DNA of 7,181 bases from Planctomycetaceae bacterium (lineage in GTDB: Bacteria > Planctomycetota > Planctomycetia > Pirellulales > Pirellulaceae), in the NCBI GenBank assembly GCA_005773145.1, contig SXHS01000007.1, forward strand, positions 1 through 7,181. Reading direction: 5' to 3'. Under the pieces are notes generated by a model. The model made no database searches. It saw only the letters and a list, made by a program, of their open reading frames with translations, and had not been told where the DNA came from. The translations under genes were made by a program, and so were the position numbers. Shown one piece after another: positions 6,154 through 7,181 of this stretch. The first letter of the stretch is position 1, and each line of letters starts with the position of its first letter.

Positions 6154-6176
6154 CACGGGCGGACAAGCCGCCCGTG
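6154..6176. repeat. Strong GC-rich stem-loop
   Basis: CACGGGCGG (6154-6162) and CCGCCCGTG (6168-6176) form a perfect 9-bp stem with a 5-nt ACAAG loop. It lies about 60 nt downstream of the ferritin stop on the minus strand. Neither side has a U tract, so it is better read as a REP-like element or mRNA-stabilising hairpin than a standard terminator. From memory, similar hairpins recur between genes of Pirellulales; I could not verify this. Confidence 0.7.
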
Positions 6177-6199
6177 GTACCCATTTGGTGGTACCCATT
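6174..6199. repeat. 12-bp direct repeat GTGGTACCCATT
   Basis: Two exact copies lie at 6174-6185 and 6188-6199, separated by 2 nt (period 14). The first copy overlaps the right arm of the 6154-6176 hairpin by three bases. Confidence 0.85.
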
Positions 6200-6205
6200 C
6201 GATCG

Positions 6206-6236
6206 TGCGCTCCTTTCGTCGTGGCAAGCGAGCGCA
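6206..6236 (-). terminator. Hairpin adjacent to ferritin-like stop
   Basis: On the minus strand, directly after the TGA at 6239-6237, TGCGCTC pairs with GAGCGCA over 7 bp. The stem can continue as CTT/AAG past one bulged G, leaving a loop of about 10 nt. No U run follows, so a factor-dependent terminator or 3'-end stabiliser is more likely than a classical intrinsic terminator. Confidence 0.4.
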
Positions 6237-6692
6237 TCAGCCGCGAGTGTATTCCTTCAGGTATCCCTGGAAGAGAACGAGGTGTTCCTCTTCATCGGCC
6301 AGCAATCGAATGCACAGGTCCTGAGTCACAAAGTCCTCGCCATCCGTCGCGCGAATGATCTTCTTGTAGTGGTTGCAGGCCGCCTGTTCCGCGTCGATCA
6401 CGGCTTGAATCAGACTCATCACGTCGGTCGTATCGTCGGAAGGCTGTTTTTGATTTCCCATGTGCAGCGCATTGGAGCCTGGCACGCGGCCGCCAAGCTG
6501 CTTAATACGCTGCCCCAACTGTTGGGCATGTCCCATCTCAGCGGTGATGTCGGCGGCCAAGTTCTTCTTGATCTCTTCCGCCCGCACGCCGTCGGGGTTG
6601 ATGCTATTAGCCAGATAGTTGGCGGCCGTCTCGATCTCCATGCGGTAGGCCGTCGTGAGCATCTCGATAACTTCGTCTTTAGTTGCGGCCAT
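6237..6692 (-). CDS. Bacterioferritin-like diiron protein
   Basis: A 151-residue four-helix ferritin-like protein, expected in the cytoplasm, that probably oxidises and stores iron or protects against peroxide. The diiron ligands fall in the usual order: Glu in helix A (E19 or E21 in YRMEIETAANY), E52-x-x-H55 in helix B (EMGHAQQL), E102 in helix C (DAEQAACNHY) and E134-x-x-H137 in helix D (DEEEHLVLF). LGGRVPGS between helices B and C and DFVTQDLCIRLLADEEEH are typical of the small bacterioferritin-like family common in soil and aquatic bacteria. I see no Met clearly placed as a haem ligand, so haem binding is uncertain. The start is ATG at 6692, inside the 3' end of the HEAT-repeat gene (14-bp overlap) with only a weak GCGAG upstream, so coupling to that gene is likely. 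Two cysteines (C106, C127) lie near ligands. Confidence 0.88.
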   Translation of the reverse strand: MAATKDEVIEMLTTAYRMEIETAANYLANSINPDGVRAEEIKKNLAADITAEMGHAQQLGQRIKQLGGRVPGSNALHMGNQKQPSDDTTDVMSLIQAVIDAEQAACNHYKKIIRATDGEDFVTQDLCIRLLADEEEHLVLFQGYLKEYTRG

Positions 6693-7181
6693 GCGTGGAC
6701 TCGCTTTCTGCTTGGGTGTGGGATGGGTTTAAGTACGCCAGTGTCTCCTCGGCTAACAAGCGAACCATGGGCTCTGGTTTGCTGTCCAGAAGTTTTTGGA
6801 TGGCACTGGCCAAGGAACTCAGATTAGCATCTGGATGCTTTTGATGATACGACTGGCAGGCAAGCAGCGTGGTGCGGTGAACCAGGACGCGCGTGAAGGC
6901 CATTTCGTCCGCCCCCTTGTCCAATTCCGAGTGTTGCTGGACCTCAGGATCGAGCATTTCCACCAGGCTGGGAATCGCCCGCTCATCCCCCTGCCGGGCC
7001 AAGCCTATATTGGCGTTCGCGCGAACGATGAAATGGCGGTCAGCACGCTGCGCGATCAACAGGTCGATGGCGCGAGGATCGGAGAGGAACCCCAGGACAA
7101 ATGCGGCCGACTGGCGGATGTGCGCCCGAGCCACCTCTTGCTCGACCACATCACTGCGATCGCGAGAAGCCCGCTCCAGCA
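6679..7181 (-). CDS. HEAT-repeat protein, C-terminal part (5' end outside window)
   Basis: The frame is open from the window edge (…LERASRDRSDVVEQEVARAH…), so the gene starts beyond 7181; the GTG at 7149 is an internal codon. At least two HEAT-like helical pairs are visible: IRQSAAFVLGFLSDPRAIDLL, then FIVRANANIGLARQGDERAIPSL, the latter with the typical D-x-x-A-I-P-x-L ending. A helical tail contains KLLDSKPEPMVRLLAEETLAYLN, which may be a degenerate third repeat. HEAT arrays are protein-binding scaffolds; the partner cannot be told from sequence. The gene ends in TAA at 6681-6679, 14 bp inside the ferritin-like gene, so the two are likely cotranscribed. No catalytic motif is seen in the visible part. 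Confidence 0.85.
   Translation of the reverse strand, partial: LERASRDRSDVVEQEVARAHIRQSAAFVLGFLSDPRAIDLLIAQRADRHFIVRANANIGLARQGDERAIPSLVEMLDPEVQQHSELDKGADEMAFTRVLVHRTTLLACQSYHQKHPDANLSSLASAIQKLLDSKPEPMVRLLAEETLAYLNPSHTQAESESTHGRN

Larger units (their letters stand above)
5926..6236. other. Noncoding hairpin-rich region between YTV and ferritin genes
   Basis: No ORF here has a ribosome binding site or a recognisable product. The region contains a weak AGATT/AATCT hairpin over a T run (5941-5957), a GTGTCC/GGACAC stem with a 13-nt loop (6013-6037), a 10-bp perfect palindrome CTGCTAGCAG (6065-6074), a strong 9-bp GC stem-loop (6154-6176), a 12-bp direct repeat (6174-6199) and a hairpin next to the ferritin stop (6206-6236). 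The density of paired structures from 6013 to 6236 suggests a composite intergenic repeat rather than ordinary spacer. Confidence 0.6.

Noticed and set aside
5959..6237. Short Cys/Pro-rich open frames in the spacer between the YTV and ferritin genes
   Set aside because: They run through the hairpins and direct repeats, lack ribosome binding sites and show no protein-like periodicity.

Overview
The window looks like a chromosomal segment of a planctomycete, most likely a Pirellulales-type organism. The evidence is a secreted YTV-motif repeat protein (a family described from Rhodopirellula cell walls), a BRCT–MerR–TPR protein of a kind I associate with planctomycetes, moderately high GC, weak or absent Shine-Dalgarno sites, and several palindromic intergenic repeats. 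This assignment is an inference from gene content; no rRNA or marker gene is present.

Layout from left to right. (1) Positions 1-633, plus strand: the C-terminal nucleotide-binding half of an ABC exporter, cut by the window edge inside Walker A. (2) Positions 634-1396: a compact 763-bp insertion-like unit made of a RAYT/IS200-like HUH transposase gene (minus strand) between two perfect 21-bp inverted copies of one repeat. (3) Positions 1396-2745, minus: a polytopic membrane protein, possibly GT-C-like. (4) Positions 2746-2957: intergenic DNA with a second RAYT-type palindrome and a stem-loop. (5) Positions 2958-4307, minus: a BRCT + MerR-type HTH + TPR protein. (6) Positions 4345-5763, minus: a secreted protein with two blocks of exact 16-residue repeats, ending in a 15-bp tandem array. 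(7) Positions 5764-6236: noncoding DNA with a TATAAT-type promoter for the YTV gene, followed by a cluster of hairpins and direct repeats. (8) Positions 6237-6692, minus: a bacterioferritin-like diiron protein. (9) Positions 6679-7181, minus: the C-terminal part of a HEAT-repeat protein that overlaps the ferritin gene by 14 bp.

How the parts relate. The HEAT and ferritin genes are probably translationally coupled. The YTV and BRCT–MerR–TPR genes are co-oriented with a gap of only 37 bp, so they may share the promoter near 5901, which would pair an envelope protein with a possible regulator. The ABC gene and the membrane-protein gene converge on the RAYT unit. Its two ends lie against both stop codons and place the same terminator-like hairpin, in the same reading direction, after each gene.

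There is no CRISPR array, tRNA, rRNA or recognisable defence system. The most distinctive signals are the RAYT unit with its related solo repeat 1.4 kb away, the BRCT–MerR–TPR fusion, the 16-residue YTV architecture with periodic cysteines, and two 15-bp tandem arrays that share one 15-nt phase across a gene boundary.
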